Shown here: positions 1 to 9,128 of the stretch, in pieces
Layout of the letters: each line of letters begins with the position of its first letter
Position numbering within the stretch: the stretch's first letter is position 1
Position numbers and translations under genes: made by a program
The notes under the pieces: generated by a model
Told to the model about the DNA's origin: nothing
Databases searched by the model: none
What the model saw: only the letters and a program-made list of their open reading frames with translations
Source of the DNA: an uncultured Dehalococcoidia bacterium
GTDB lineage: Bacteria > Chloroflexota > Dehalococcoidia > Lucifugimonadales > JADFKI01
Assembly: GCA_958295865.1 (NCBI GenBank)
Contig: CATQHF010000005.1
Span: forward strand, 248,001 to 312,000
DNA: 64,000 nucleotides
Direction of reading: 5' to 3'

Positions 1-2153
1 CCGAACTCACCTCCGCCGCCCAAGCCGCCGGGTACGGGAAGACCAATCTCGCTGAACGGGTCGAGGAACTCAGACGGGTCGTTGATTGCGCCTGAGCCGC
101 CACTGGAGGACAAAATGTCAGAGCCGATGCCCCCTGCATTCAGATTTCTCTCATGCATGGGCCACCTGGGCGTAGGCTCAAAGTCGATCCAGCCGTATTC
201 GGGGAAGAAGACTTGAACCCAGCCGTGGCTGTCGTGGTCGCGCACTACGCGCACGCCGGTTTCGGGGTCGTACTCGCCGGGCGCGTAGCCGGCGGCGAGC
301 CGCGCGGGGACATCCACCGCGCGCAGCAGCACTACCATGGAGGACGCGAAGTAGTCGCTGTAACCTGTGCGAGTTTCAAAGAGGAAGTAATCCACGCCGT
401 CTGCGTCGCGCGGCGGCGCTTCGATATCCTGCGAGTAGGTGAAGGCATCGCTCCTGAGGTAAGCGGAGATGGCGTTTGCCTTGTCCACCGGGTTGTCCTT
501 GCCCGCCGTCAGTTCGACGGCTTTGTCACGAACGCGCTGCGGCAGCGACTCCGGCAGTTGCAGGTAGTGGTCTGTGATGAACGAGTCATACGCGGTGCCC
601 GCTTGCCGCAGGTCATCGTCCGTTGCCAAGGATACGAAGGATACCATGGCATACGGGTGGTTTTCCGGCAGTCGGTCGGAGAACTTCCAGGATACAATCT
701 CAGGAACGCCGGATGGCTTACGCTCTACATTCAGGTTCTGAACCGTCATCGCTCCGTCGTATTCGTTCGCCACGAATCCGACGCTGTTGAGCACGATGTC
801 GTCCGGCAGCAGCCGTGAAATATACGACTCGACGAAGCGCTGCGGAGGCTCGCCCGCGTCCCTGATTGTTTGGGCGACCTGCTGTATGTCCGCCGGGAGC
901 GCGGCGTCGGACGCCGGATTGTGCAGATCAATCACGAAATCCCTGGGGCGCAGGGTCTCGATGACGGCATCGTGGCTGAGCCAGTCTAGGTTGCCCCCTG
1001 CCAGAAAACTGTCGCTGTCAAAGTTCAGCTGCACCGACTGTTCGACTGATACGCGCTCGCGCCACTCCGGATTGGGCGGCGGGACGGTGTTGGGGCCGAC
1101 CTCAATCTTCGTGGTCTCGCCCGCCTTCCAGCCTTGCGGCGTGTATTCGCTGTATGTGTTGGACAGCCAGTATGACGGATACTCGGTGGTTGCCCAGAAG
1201 ACGGCTTCGCCGCCGAACGAGATTGCGCCTATGAAGGGCAGCGTCTTGCCGAAGAACCTGCCCGGCACATTCTTGCGGGACGGGATGCCCGCCAGCAGGC
1301 GCGCGACATCCTCTTCCATGCTTGCCACCGGCGCGCGCGCCGTATTCCACAGGTCGGCGAGGTCGCGCGATACATACACGCGCAGAGGAAGTATCGCCGC
1401 AAGCAGCATAACCGCCAGCCCGAACCAGAGTGCCGAGTGCATCGTAAGCCAGCCGTTCACCATCTCGAAGCGAATGCCCCGAAGCCGCCACTTCGCTTGG
1501 TTCTGCACCTCGTTCAGTCGCACTATGAGCAGCATTCCCAGCAGCGTGAAGATGAAGAACTTCGATGAGAAGTTCAGCGTTTGCGGCAGGAAGCTGAGAT
1601 TCGTCAGGATTGCCACGCCTCCGAACACCACCGCGACCCATGCGTTGCTGCTGCGGAATACGAAGAACGAGCTGATATACCCGAGCAGCCATGCCATAGT
1701 CAGGACGCCCAGGGTGAAGGGCAGCAGGTCGGTTGATATGCCGTCGGTCGTGGCGGCTTCGTACCAGACATCAAGCCTGTTCCACATCTCCGGCAGTATC
1801 ATTGGGATGGTCGTTTCTTCGGCGAGTTCCGTTGCGCGCCAGACGACCAGCACAGCGCCGAGCGCAAGCCCGAGCGGATGCAGGAATATCGCGGGTATGC
1901 GGACTTTGGCGAGCGCAAGCCCCGCCACCGCCGACCAGAACAACAGCGATTGCAGGCCGGGCGTGGGCACCCAGCTTCCATCGGAGACCGACAAGCCGAT
2001 AATCATCAGCGCGACGAGCAGGATGATGAAGCTTGCCCAGCCCTGACTAGGATTCACCTTATCATAGAGTTGCAGCAGCCGATGGCGGTCTTCCGGCGTT
2101 GCCTCGCGGCGCGGCGGCAGAATGTTGGTGAGGGTAGCGCGCTGGGCGCTCAT
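1..2153 (-). CDS. TgpA-like transglutaminase membrane protein (partial, C-terminus outside window)
   Basis: The reading frame stays open from an ATG at 2153 to the window edge (717 codons seen). The start overlaps the stop of the DUF58 gene (ATGA) and has GGAGG nine bases upstream. The N-terminal ~270 residues hold several hydrophobic membrane segments. A long extracytoplasmic part follows, ending in a transglutaminase core: GYSDYFASSMVVLLRA, then VPARLAAGYAPGEYD, then DHDSHGWVQVFFPEYGW and FEPTP. In this family the first motif normally reads GYC; here the codon at 359-357 is AGC (Ser), so the nucleophilic Cys looks replaced. The His of SHGW is present. The moxR-DUF58-tgpA order is a common host cassette for envelope-associated AAA+/VWA functions; the exact substrate is unknown. 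Confidence 0.9.
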   Translation of the reverse strand, partial: MSAQRATLTNILPPRREATPEDRHRLLQLYDKVNPSQGWASFIILLVALMIIGLSVSDGSWVPTPGLQSLLFWSAVAGLALAKVRIPAIFLHPLGLALGAVLVVWRATELAEETTIPMILPEMWNRLDVWYEAATTDGISTDLLPFTLGVLTMAWLLGYISSFFVFRSSNAWVAVVFGGVAILTNLSFLPQTLNFSSKFFIFTLLGMLLIVRLNEVQNQAKWRLRGIRFEMVNGWLTMHSALWFGLAVMLLAAILPLRVYVSRDLADLWNTARAPVASMEEDVARLLAGIPSRKNVPGRFFGKTLPFIGAISFGGEAVFWATTEYPSYWLSNTYSEYTPQGWKAGETTKIEVGPNTVPPPNPEWRERVSVEQSVQLNFDSDSFLAGGNLDWLSHDAVIETLRPRDFVIDLHNPASDAALPADIQQVAQTIRDAGEPPQRFVESYISRLLPDDIVLNSVGFVANEYDGAMTVQNLNVERKPSGVPEIVSWKFSDRLPENHPYAMVSFVSLATDDDLRQAGTAYDSFITDHYLQLPESLPQRVRDKAVELTAGKDNPVDKANAISAYLRSDAFTYSQDIEAPPRDADGVDYFLFETRTGYSDYFASSMVVLLRAVDVPARLAAGYAPGEYDPETGVRVVRDHDSHGWVQVFFPEYGWIDFEPTPRWPMHERNLNAGGIGSDILSSSGGSGAINDPSEFLDPFSEIGLPVPGGLGGGGEF

Positions 2154-3415
2154 ACGCGTACCTCCGTTGCGCCGAACTGCCGTGACGCTTCGATTTCCGC
2201 GCTGGTATAGACGCGGCTGAGGGCGACGGGGATGTCGTCGCCTTTTTGCACCAGATACGGCGGGATGCCGGATATGTACAGTTCGGGAATCACATCTACG
2301 GTATTGAAGAAGCCGCCAAACGATGCGCCGTCAAGCAGCACGACCGCCACGCGCACGCGGCGGCGCATCAGCTCCCGCAACGCCGTAACCCACTCAGGGC
2401 GGTTCGATGGCGTGATGATTATCAGGGAGCTGTGGTAGCCCCAGAGCTGCTCTTCCTGCGGCAGCAGCGTCTCCAAGGATATGCTGCCCTCCGCCTTGCT
2501 GAGGGCGAGGAACTCCAGGATGCGGTCGAACTGCCCTGTGCCGGTGTCGGCGGGCAGAAAATAGCGGCGGTCGCCCTGCGAAATCAAGCCGACGGGCAGC
2601 CCCGCCTCAAGATACTTGCGGCTGAGCGACGCGCCAATGGATACGGCGTACTCGTCGGTGCTCTCATCGAGTTCGCCTGCCTGCACATCGCGGTGCAGGT
2701 CGACCAGAACCCAGACATCGCTGGACTGGCCTAGGTCGAACTCCTTGGACATCAGCCTGCCGAGCTTTGCGGTGCTGCCCCAGTGGACGCGGCTGATGCT
2801 GTCGCCGAATGCGTACTCGCGGACGCTGGATGCGTGCGGCGTGAGGTCGTGCGAGCGCCGCCGCGTAGAGCTGTCGCCGCTCAGGTCGGCGGCGGGTATG
2901 GCGAATTCAGGGATGTAGTGCGTGCGCGGATAGACGATGAGCTGCTCGGTATCGCAGAAGAAGCGCTCACGACGGAATATGCCGAATGCGTCCGTGTTGG
3001 ACACGCGCACCGGGCCCAGCGTATAGACGCCGCGCCGTCGCGCGGGCATCTGCGTTCGCCATGAGCGAAAGCCCTTCGTCTGGAGGCTGACCGCCATGCC
3101 GCTTGAGTAGCCGGGCAGGTCTGTCATGTCTTCCACCTCGAGCGTCGGCTTTGGCAGAGCGCTGAGATTGCGGACGGTGATGCGCTCTTCGACATTGTCG
3201 CCCACGCGCACGCGGCGGGAGCGTCTATCGACGCTGACATCGAGCGAGCGCAGGCTAATCACATTCCACACATAGCCCAGAATGAGCGTCAGCCCCAGAA
3301 TGTAGAAAAGGCGATAGAACAAGCCGAAGCCCGTAGCGGCGCCCGTCAGAACGGTGATGACGCACAATGTAACGACGAGATAGAAGCGCCGCAGCAGGTA
3401 AGCCTTAGATTCCAA
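2150..3415 (-). CDS. DUF58 domain protein
   Basis: 421 residues. Starts with TTG at 3415 behind AGGAG. Two hydrophobic segments lie in the first ~50 residues, followed by a beta-rich region with a RERIT-type CARDB-like stretch and then the DUF58 signature near residues 190-230 (VREYAFGDSISRVHWGSTAK), a VWA-like fold. DUF58 proteins are membrane-anchored partners of MoxR ATPases. It sits 7 bases after the moxR stop and overlaps the tgpA start by 4 bases, so the three are one transcription unit. Molecular role is unproven for the family. Confidence 0.9.
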   Translation of the reverse strand: MESKAYLLRRFYLVVTLCVITVLTGAATGFGLFYRLFYILGLTLILGYVWNVISLRSLDVSVDRRSRRVRVGDNVEERITVRNLSALPKPTLEVEDMTDLPGYSSGMAVSLQTKGFRSWRTQMPARRRGVYTLGPVRVSNTDAFGIFRRERFFCDTEQLIVYPRTHYIPEFAIPAADLSGDSSTRRRSHDLTPHASSVREYAFGDSISRVHWGSTAKLGRLMSKEFDLGQSSDVWVLVDLHRDVQAGELDESTDEYAVSIGASLSRKYLEAGLPVGLISQGDRRYFLPADTGTGQFDRILEFLALSKAEGSISLETLLPQEEQLWGYHSSLIIITPSNRPEWVTALRELMRRRVRVAVVLLDGASFGGFFNTVDVIPELYISGIPPYLVQKGDDIPVALSRVYTSAEIEASRQFGATEVRV

Positions 3416-3422
3416 GATAGCG

Positions 3423-4394
3423 TCAGCTCCTGAACCAGCCTTGCGCCTGAGCGCCCGGCACGGGTATTCCGTCGGAGATTGTGTTCATTATATCGGCAGG
3501 GTCAACCCCGCGCATCCGAGCGGCGGCGGAGACGATAATCCGATGCCGCATTATGGGCACTATCAGTTCCTTCACATCGTCGGGAAGCACGTAGTCGCGC
3601 CCGCGAATGAGCGCGAGCGCCTGCGCGCCCCTGAACAGGAACAGCGACCCGCGCGGGGATGCGCCCAGCGCTATGTCCGCATGCCCCCTGGTCGCGCTGA
3701 TAATCGTTACGATGTACTGCTTGATGAGGTCGTCCACATACACATCGCGCGCTGCGCGCTGCATCTGCTGAATCTCATCGGCGGTCGCCACGGCTTGCAG
3801 CGTCTCGATGGGGTGTCCGACCTGCTGTCCTTCTATGACGGCAATCTCCTCCTCGATGGACGGATAGCCCAGCGTAATCATAACAAAGAAGCGGTCGAGC
3901 TGCGCCTCCGGCAGCGGGAATGTGCCCTCGTACTCGATGGGGTTCTGCGTCGCCATCACCATGAACGGCGCGGGCACGGAATGGGTTATGCCCTCGACGG
4001 TAACCTGCCGTTCCTCCATCGCCTCCAGCGTAGCCGACTGCGTTTTTGGCGTGGCGCGGTTGATTTCGTCCGCAAGCACAAGTTGGGCGATGATTGGGCC
4101 CTGCCTGAACTCGAACTCGCCGCTCTTCTGGTTGAAGATGGACACGCCGGTTACATCGGTGGGCAGCAGGTCGGGCGTGAACTGGATGCGCTTGAAGGTG
4201 CAGCCGGCGGAGCGCGCGAGGCTTCGCGCGAGCATCGTCTTGCCGACGCCGGGCACATCCTCGATAAGCGCGTGTCCCTCGCACATCAGCGCGATGACGC
4301 CAAGCTCTATCGCCTGATCCTTGCCGATGATGACTCGCTTGACATTATCCACTATCAGCTGGGCGGTGCCTCGTGCGGTATCGATTTGCTGCAA
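3423..4394 (-). CDS. MoxR-family AAA+ ATPase
   Basis: 323 residues, standard length for MoxR. The start is TTG at 4394, six bases after AGGAG; no ATG in this frame fits. Walker A is DVPGVGKT (residues 46-53), Walker B LVLADEIN (104-111), followed by sensor-1 ATQNP and the MoxR lid domain. MoxR proteins act as cytoplasmic chaperone-like ATPases on VWA/DUF58 partners. First gene of the operon that continues into DUF58 and tgpA. This is the last clearly host-type gene before the tRNA fragment at 4569. Confidence 0.93.
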   Translation of the reverse strand: MQQIDTARGTAQLIVDNVKRVIIGKDQAIELGVIALMCEGHALIEDVPGVGKTMLARSLARSAGCTFKRIQFTPDLLPTDVTGVSIFNQKSGEFEFRQGPIIAQLVLADEINRATPKTQSATLEAMEERQVTVEGITHSVPAPFMVMATQNPIEYEGTFPLPEAQLDRFFVMITLGYPSIEEEIAVIEGQQVGHPIETLQAVATADEIQQMQRAARDVYVDDLIKQYIVTIISATRGHADIALGASPRGSLFLFRGAQALALIRGRDYVLPDDVKELIVPIMRHRIIVSAAARMRGVDPADIMNTISDGIPVPGAQAQGWFRS

Positions 4395-4568
4395 TTCATT
4401 CTCCTAGATTATCAAGTGGCGGCGAAAGTACACGGACAATTCGCCGCAAACGACCGCCCAACACGGCGGCGCTCACACACTCTATCATAATGGAAAATCG
4501 CGGGCGTGTCATTGCTCATATCTCCAATGACGCAATGACAGGAATTGAAGGGAAGCGCAAGGGTGGAG

Positions 4569-4623
4569 TGGTGGGCGATAGAGGACTCGAACCTCTGACC
4601 TTCTGCGTGTAAAGCAGACGCTC
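4569..4623 (-). other. tRNA-Val(TAC) 3' half: probable attachment site
   Basis: Read on the minus strand, this gives the end of the D-arm, an anticodon stem-loop CTGCT-TTACAC-GCAG (anticodon TAC), the variable region, a TTCGAGTC T-loop and an acceptor end ATCGCCC-A-CCA. The 5' acceptor strand and D-stem are absent: beyond 4623 the sequence is unrelated. A tyrosine recombinase begins 100 bases away. This is the usual footprint left when an element integrates into the 3' end of a tRNA gene; the rebuilt full gene should lie at the other end of the element, on the minus strand at higher coordinates. Confidence 0.85.
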
Positions 4624-4723
4624 AGTCAATTTGAGAAGGTCTAATAACATCTTTAACTGCCGTCCCGACATTCGGTAAAATCCCTTCCTAGTTGCCACAG
4701 AAGAAACAGAGAGATAATAGGGA

Positions 4724-5590
4724 TTGATTATGCGGACAGCGCACGCAGCGCGCCTCTTCCTCGATACGCGACGCTCTCGTAATGTGTCCTCAAAAACCAT
4801 CGAAGCCTATGAATGGGCATTAGCAAAAATGGCAGCCCTATACCCATTAGAGCTACCATCCACATCAGGCGACATTGAAAAGATGTTCCGACACTATGCC
4901 AACTTTGCGCCGGATTCACTCGCGTCCCTCTGGCGTCGGCTTCTTACCTTCTGGCGCTGGATGGCGGTCAAGGGCTACGCAGAGAACATCATGCAGGATA
5001 TTCCGCCGCCTACAAGTCGCCTAATACTGCCGCGGACCCTGAACACCGACGAGACCAGGCAGCTGCTCTCCTGCGCTGATACCAGCCGTGACTATGCGAT
5101 TCTCGCGGTGTTACTGGATACCGGCATCAGGGTTGGCGAACTTGCCTCGATGACCAGAGAAACTACCAGATCCGACGGAATTCGTGTCTCGGGTAAGACC
5201 GGCGACCGGATAGTACCCATATCACCGGAAGTGCTGACCTTGGTGGAGCGTCAGGGAGACCAAGGGGTAGTTTGGATTGGATTGAGGGGGCCAATGACGG
5301 TTTCAGGCTTGCAGAACATCGTCCGGCGCTGTATGCGTAGAGCGGGTTTTCTCCCTCCGAAACTCGGTCCGCATACTTTAAGGCACACTTTTGGAATGCA
5401 GTACATCTTAAACGGGGGCGATGTCTTTAGTCTGCAACGCATAATGGGGCATACGAAAATTGAGACGACGATGATATACGTCAACATGTCCAATGCCCTT
5501 GTCGCACGACAGCATCGTAAGTTCTCGCCAATGCGGAATCTTGTGTGCCCAGATGATAAAAGCGGTTGCTCTCTCGTAAAATTGGGTTAG
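4724..5590 (+). CDS. Tyrosine recombinase / integrase
   Basis: 288 residues from a TTG at 4724; an ATG two codons later (4730) is an equally good start. An N-terminal SAM-like DNA-binding domain (about residues 8-85) precedes the catalytic domain with all key residues: R136 (TGIRVGEL), K158 region (SGKTGDR), H217-x-x-R220 (HTLRH), H243 (MGHT) and Tyr252 (MIYVNMS). Adjacent to the tRNA-Val fragment, so it is the likely integrase of the element or of one module in it. A truncated, diverged copy of its C-terminus survives at 9309-9440. Confidence 0.92.
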   Translation: MIMRTAHAARLFLDTRRSRNVSSKTIEAYEWALAKMAALYPLELPSTSGDIEKMFRHYANFAPDSLASLWRRLLTFWRWMAVKGYAENIMQDIPPPTSRLILPRTLNTDETRQLLSCADTSRDYAILAVLLDTGIRVGELASMTRETTRSDGIRVSGKTGDRIVPISPEVLTLVERQGDQGVVWIGLRGPMTVSGLQNIVRRCMRRAGFLPPKLGPHTLRHTFGMQYILNGGDVFSLQRIMGHTKIETTMIYVNMSNALVARQHRKFSPMRNLVCPDDKSGCSLVKLG

Positions 5591-5718
5591 ACGGAATATT
5601 GCTAATGCTGATTCAATTTAATAGAATCGCAGAGCCACTGATCAAAGTGTCTCCTGATTGGCTAACTGCGAACTTCTCGCGTCAGGGAAGTAACGGTGCC
5701 TCCCATGTCAAGCCATAA

Positions 5719-5940
5719 GTCGCCCTTCATGTCACACCACAAATCAGAAGAATCATTGAGGTCTTACGAGGGGACCTGACCCGCGCAGAGTTGATGACCG
5801 CTCTCGCCCTGAATGACCGCAGTCACTTTTCTCGCGCCTATCTGCAACCCTGGCTCGACGCGGGATTGATTGAAATGACCATTCCGGACAGGCCGAAAAG
5901 AAAGACGCAGAGATACCGACTGACGGTATATGCCGCTTGA
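5719..5940 (+). pseudogene. C-terminal remnant of a winged-helix-ended protein (RecG-like/AlbA or Fic type)
   Basis: An open stretch without a start codon encodes a typical tail: VTPQIRRIIEVLRGDLTR, then ELMTALALNDRSHF, then AGLIEMTIPDRPKRKTQRYR, ending in TGA at 5938-5940. This C-terminal winged-helix segment is common to two protein classes, ATP-binding helicase-like/AlbA_2 regulators and Fic proteins, so the parent cannot be decided. The body of the gene is missing upstream (in-frame stop at 5716) and an IS remnant abuts the 3' end. Confidence 0.7.
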
Positions 5941-6347
5941 TCCCCGACACCTTCTTGCCGGCGTCATAGCCTTTGTTCTCCGCGCTGTCAGTGTTCTTGA
6001 CGCTCTGAGAGTCCGCGATACAGAAGGTCGTCTGCTCTGTCCGTCCATTGATTTGTCGGACCTCGCCAACCGATTCTTTTTAGGACTTGCTCCAGAATGG
6101 ATTCACTAGCCGGGATAGGTCGCTCGCTCCACTGCGGAAATACTTGTAGCAAGTGCGCTAATTTGGGAAGTCTGCGGGCAGCATTCACCACTGGCATCCG
6201 CTTTTCAGAAGATAAATCACTCCACAGAAAACATCATACAAGTCCACGGTGCGGAGCTTGGTCTTGCGGCGGGCCGCCTCCAACAAGGGAAGCATCCTGG
6301 CAAATTGCTCTCGGCTTATGTCGCTGGGATAGGAATGAGACACGATT
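5941..6347 (-). pseudogene. Decayed IS5-family transposase
   Basis: Reading the minus strand from about 6347 gives YPSDISREQFARMLPLLEAA, KTKLRTVDLYDVFCGVIYLL, KSGCQW, then stop codons, CYKYFRSG, and finally GRTEQTTFCIADSQSVKNTD followed by KGYDAGKKVSGIKRH. This is the usual DUF4096 plus DDE order of IS5-type transposases, with the first DDE aspartate in ADSQSVK. At least three in-frame stops and the absence of the C-terminal half make it inactive. No terminal inverted repeats were recognised. Confidence 0.8.
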
Positions 6348-6451
6348 ACCCGCCCGATTACAGTCTCTACTTAGCATATCTCATAAATCGTAGACAGGTT
6401 GTGAGGGGAGTTAAGTCAGGATCGAATCGGGAATCTCGGCACGTCGGTGTC

Positions 6452-6970
6452 TCATTCATCCTTGTTGCAGGAAGGTGATGAACATCCTTTCGTTCCCTCA
6501 TCCACCTTGTCTTCGATCAGACTTCTAATGATTAGCAGAAAAAGAATAGTACCCAGACCAAAGGTGACCCAAGCTACTCCAAAGGCCCCGATGCTCGAAC
6601 TCAGCATGAAGTAGTACCCGACTGTCCGCTCGTCTAGAGATGCGAAGAATGGGAGCACCATACCCAGCAGGCTGAATCCAAAAGCGGATACAATGTACAC
6701 AACCCCCATGTAACACAGCTTGTTTCGGAGATTAGGGGCTACATTGCCAGAGAAGCCTCCAGCCAACCCAAATGCCCCGAAGAGTGCCACCACCTGAGCG
6801 AGCATAAAGGGTGTCCCACTGGCATAGGGAGTCTTCTGAGGATCCAGAAACGTGATGAACCAGAGCAACGGGGCGTACAAGGACAGTGCCACCACCACTG
6901 AAGCCAAGATGGTCACTACAATCTCAGCAACTTGACGCCAGATGCTCCGTCGATCGTCTTGCCTACTCAT
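6452..6970 (-). CDS. Four-helix membrane protein of the patatin/MBL operon
   Basis: 172 residues. Four hydrophobic segments are visible (about residues 14-40, 52-72, 84-108 and 123-150) with short charged ends, and a C-terminal tail carrying two Cys (CSSPSCNKDE). No family recognised. It is the last gene of a same-strand cluster with the patatin (74 bases upstream), MBL and small protein, so it may anchor or be affected by the lipase. Function unknown. Confidence 0.65.
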   Translation of the reverse strand: MSRQDDRRSIWRQVAEIVVTILASVVVALSLYAPLLWFITFLDPQKTPYASGTPFMLAQVVALFGAFGLAGGFSGNVAPNLRNKLCYMGVVYIVSAFGFSLLGMVLPFFASLDERTVGYYFMLSSSIGAFGVAWVTFGLGTILFLLIIRSLIEDKVDEGTKGCSSPSCNKDE

Positions 6971-7044
6971 AACGCCTATGATTCCCTTTGAAGCAAGTCA
7001 CCCTACCTCAGCTTGACGCTTTGAACATAACGATAATCAGTGAT

Positions 7045-8235
7045 CTACTCGCCACCCGGCTGTCTGGTGAAGTGGAATTCTGGAAACGGCAATGTGCTTG
7101 GCAGAGGTAACTCTTTTTGGTAATACGACCTGACTGACAGGTCACATTGCACGTAGCCCCAATTGATCAATCTAGCCTTCTCCTCGTCACTGAATGAATC
7201 GAGGCGCGTTCTGGTTGATTCAAGTTGAGGTCGCCATTCATTTAAGACAGCGAATGGGCTTTCTATGGGATATTTCCGTATGTCCGTTCCGATAGTCCAT
7301 AGTGCGCCGCGCTTCTCTCCACTCACGAGCTGCTCCATTAAGTAGCGTCGCCTGAGCGCCTTGGTCTGCTCAACGGCAATATCAATCGGACGCTTCGAGC
7401 GGTGGACCAAACCCCTTAGTGCGGACCAACCGCCCTTGGCATCCAAAGGATTACTCGCATCGGAGACCAGCAGTGTCTTGCAGTGCCGAACTGAGTGTAC
7501 GCCGAGATTGTCGTAAACTCCGCCATCGGTAAGCGAGACTTTCCTTTTCAACTCAGCACGGTCGAATAAATCGGCGAACTCAGACTTCCGAAAGTCGTTC
7601 GGATCTAATCTGAGAACCACCGGAGAGAACGCAGGAGGAAATGCTGACGAGGCTGCAATGACCTTTGACAGCCGAATATCAGGCTGGTCGATGATGCCCA
7701 ACCTGTAAGTCCGCATACATGACTTCGAGAATGTCCAGTTGCGACCTGTTTCTAGGTGAGCCGCATTGAAGATGAATTCAGGGCTATATGGGATGTCCTG
7801 GAGCGTGAGCTTTCCAACTAGGTGCTTCTGATAATGGCGTGTGAGGAGATTGACACCCGGCAGTACACTCCCAAGTGTGGCCCACACATCAACGTTAAGA
7901 CTGCAAAATCTCCATATTGGCTTTACAATCTCTTCACGGAAATTCGTAACCACTCTGTCTTCAAAGCGAAGCTGCGACCAACTAGCGGCCATCAGGCCGG
8001 ATAGGATAGACCCACCTGAGACAGCTGATATTCTGTTGATTTTCGACAGTAGGGACACCTCATTGAGTCTCCACACGGCACCGAGGTGAAAGAGTGTTGC
8101 ACGGAAGCCTCCTCCAGATAAAGCAAGTCCAATGTCGCGCCCATTCTCGATACATGTGAAGTTTTGATTCTCAGATGTGCAGCTCTCTGATGGAGCGAGG
8201 GAACTGAGAAGTGCGTGATGAGCCAAAGTGTCCAT
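7045..8235 (-). CDS. Patatin-like phospholipase
   Basis: 396 residues; ATG at 8235 preceded by GGGAG. The patatin fold is shown by the oxyanion glycines GGGFR (residues 41-45), the nucleophile elbow AVSGGSILSG with Ser76, and the DGG aspartate motif (LTDGGVYDN). These predict a Ser-Asp dyad acyl hydrolase acting on membrane lipids. The gene starts 19 bases after the MBL stop. Patatins are effectors in several anti-phage systems (for example CapV in CBASS), but no cyclase or sensor typical of those systems is present, so a defence role is inference only. Confidence 0.88.
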   Translation of the reverse strand: MDTLAHHALLSSLAPSESCTSENQNFTCIENGRDIGLALSGGGFRATLFHLGAVWRLNEVSLLSKINRISAVSGGSILSGLMAASWSQLRFEDRVVTNFREEIVKPIWRFCSLNVDVWATLGSVLPGVNLLTRHYQKHLVGKLTLQDIPYSPEFIFNAAHLETGRNWTFSKSCMRTYRLGIIDQPDIRLSKVIAASSAFPPAFSPVVLRLDPNDFRKSEFADLFDRAELKRKVSLTDGGVYDNLGVHSVRHCKTLLVSDASNPLDAKGGWSALRGLVHRSKRPIDIAVEQTKALRRRYLMEQLVSGEKRGALWTIGTDIRKYPIESPFAVLNEWRPQLESTRTRLDSFSDEEKARLINWGYVQCDLSVRSYYQKELPLPSTLPFPEFHFTRQPGGE

Positions 8236-8254
8236 TTGCTCCCAAGCCTGTCTA

Positions 8255-9118
8255 TCAGTTCACCGTTACATCAAGGAATGGTCTGCCAGACGAGTCTCTG
8301 CCAACTGTTGCTTCAATGGCACCGTCGCTTCGTGTGGTGACGCACTTCCTTTTCTGCGAAGTTCCTCTGCTTCGACTCCTGACCTCAAATCCTTTGGTGA
8401 CCGCCGAGTACCGATTGGTGGCGCTTGTATCCACGAAACGTCCATCTGAGATGATCGTGATGTAAGGTCTGAAGTACTTGAATAACTCGCTGTGAAACCC
8501 TGACTCGCGGCCATGATGAGGAGCGACCAATACATCAACACCAGAAATCGCTTGCTTGAAGTCGGGTCGTTTCAAGAGTTCGCCCCAAGACGGGCTCTCG
8601 TTATCGCCGGGCAACAGAATTTTCACACCTGCGTAGCTTATCACTGTTACAACGCTATGGTTGTTGAGATTCGTCGTCGAAGACTGACAGGGTATGAAAT
8701 GCTGGAACGAGACGCCACCGTTGTTTGCTGGCTCCGATGGGTTGTAGTAGGGGCGAGGAGGAGCCGTGTATTTGTTGCCGATCTCAATGTATTTTCTGAT
8801 GATCCTCTGAGTCTCTGGGCTAGCATTTCTGTTCCCTGCCCAGATGTCGTTCTCCGTTAGGTGTTCAGGTCGAACAAGACAGCGCGGGCTAAGTTTGTCG
8901 AAGTTGAGTATGTCTTCGATGTGGTCGAGGTGAGGGTGAGTAATAATCACCAAGTCCAACTGAGATACTCCCGACCTCATGAGATGCACCAAAGGACTGA
9001 AGCTCGCATTGCCAGCGGTCCTGGCACCCATATCCACCGCCACGTGTTTGCTGTTGGGAGTTCGGATGTAAGCAGCACTGCCATGCTCGACATCCCACGT
9101 TATGAACCTCAATGTCAT
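8255..9118 (-). CDS. ComEC/Rec2-type metallo-beta-lactamase-fold hydrolase
   Basis: 287 residues. The zinc-binding motif HPHLDH is at residues 61-66; later LLPGDNE and APHHGRESGFH supply the other ligands, the pattern of the detached MBL domain found at the C-terminus of ComEC competence proteins. The start ATG follows GAGGAGATACTG that immediately trails the stop of the upstream small gene, suggesting coupling. Stand-alone ComEC-like MBL proteins are often soluble hydrolases beside defence or toxin effectors; substrate here is unknown. Confidence 0.85.
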   Translation of the reverse strand: MTLRFITWDVEHGSAAYIRTPNSKHVAVDMGARTAGNASFSPLVHLMRSGVSQLDLVIITHPHLDHIEDILNFDKLSPRCLVRPEHLTENDIWAGNRNASPETQRIIRKYIEIGNKYTAPPRPYYNPSEPANNGGVSFQHFIPCQSSTTNLNNHSVVTVISYAGVKILLPGDNESPSWGELLKRPDFKQAISGVDVLVAPHHGRESGFHSELFKYFRPYITIISDGRFVDTSATNRYSAVTKGFEVRSRSRGTSQKRKCVTTRSDGAIEATVGRDSSGRPFLDVTVN

Positions 9119-9128
9119 CAGTATCTCC

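Noticed and set aside
787-2046. 419-codon plus-strand open frame
   Set aside because: It is the antisense of the transglutaminase gene, which has membrane segments, domain motifs and operon context; the plus-strand translation shows no domain.
3441-4490. 349-codon plus-strand frame opposite moxR
   Set aside because: Antisense shadow of an unmistakable MoxR ATPase.
4569-4650. Intact tRNA-Val gene
   Set aside because: The 5' acceptor strand and D-stem are missing; bases beyond 4623 do not pair.
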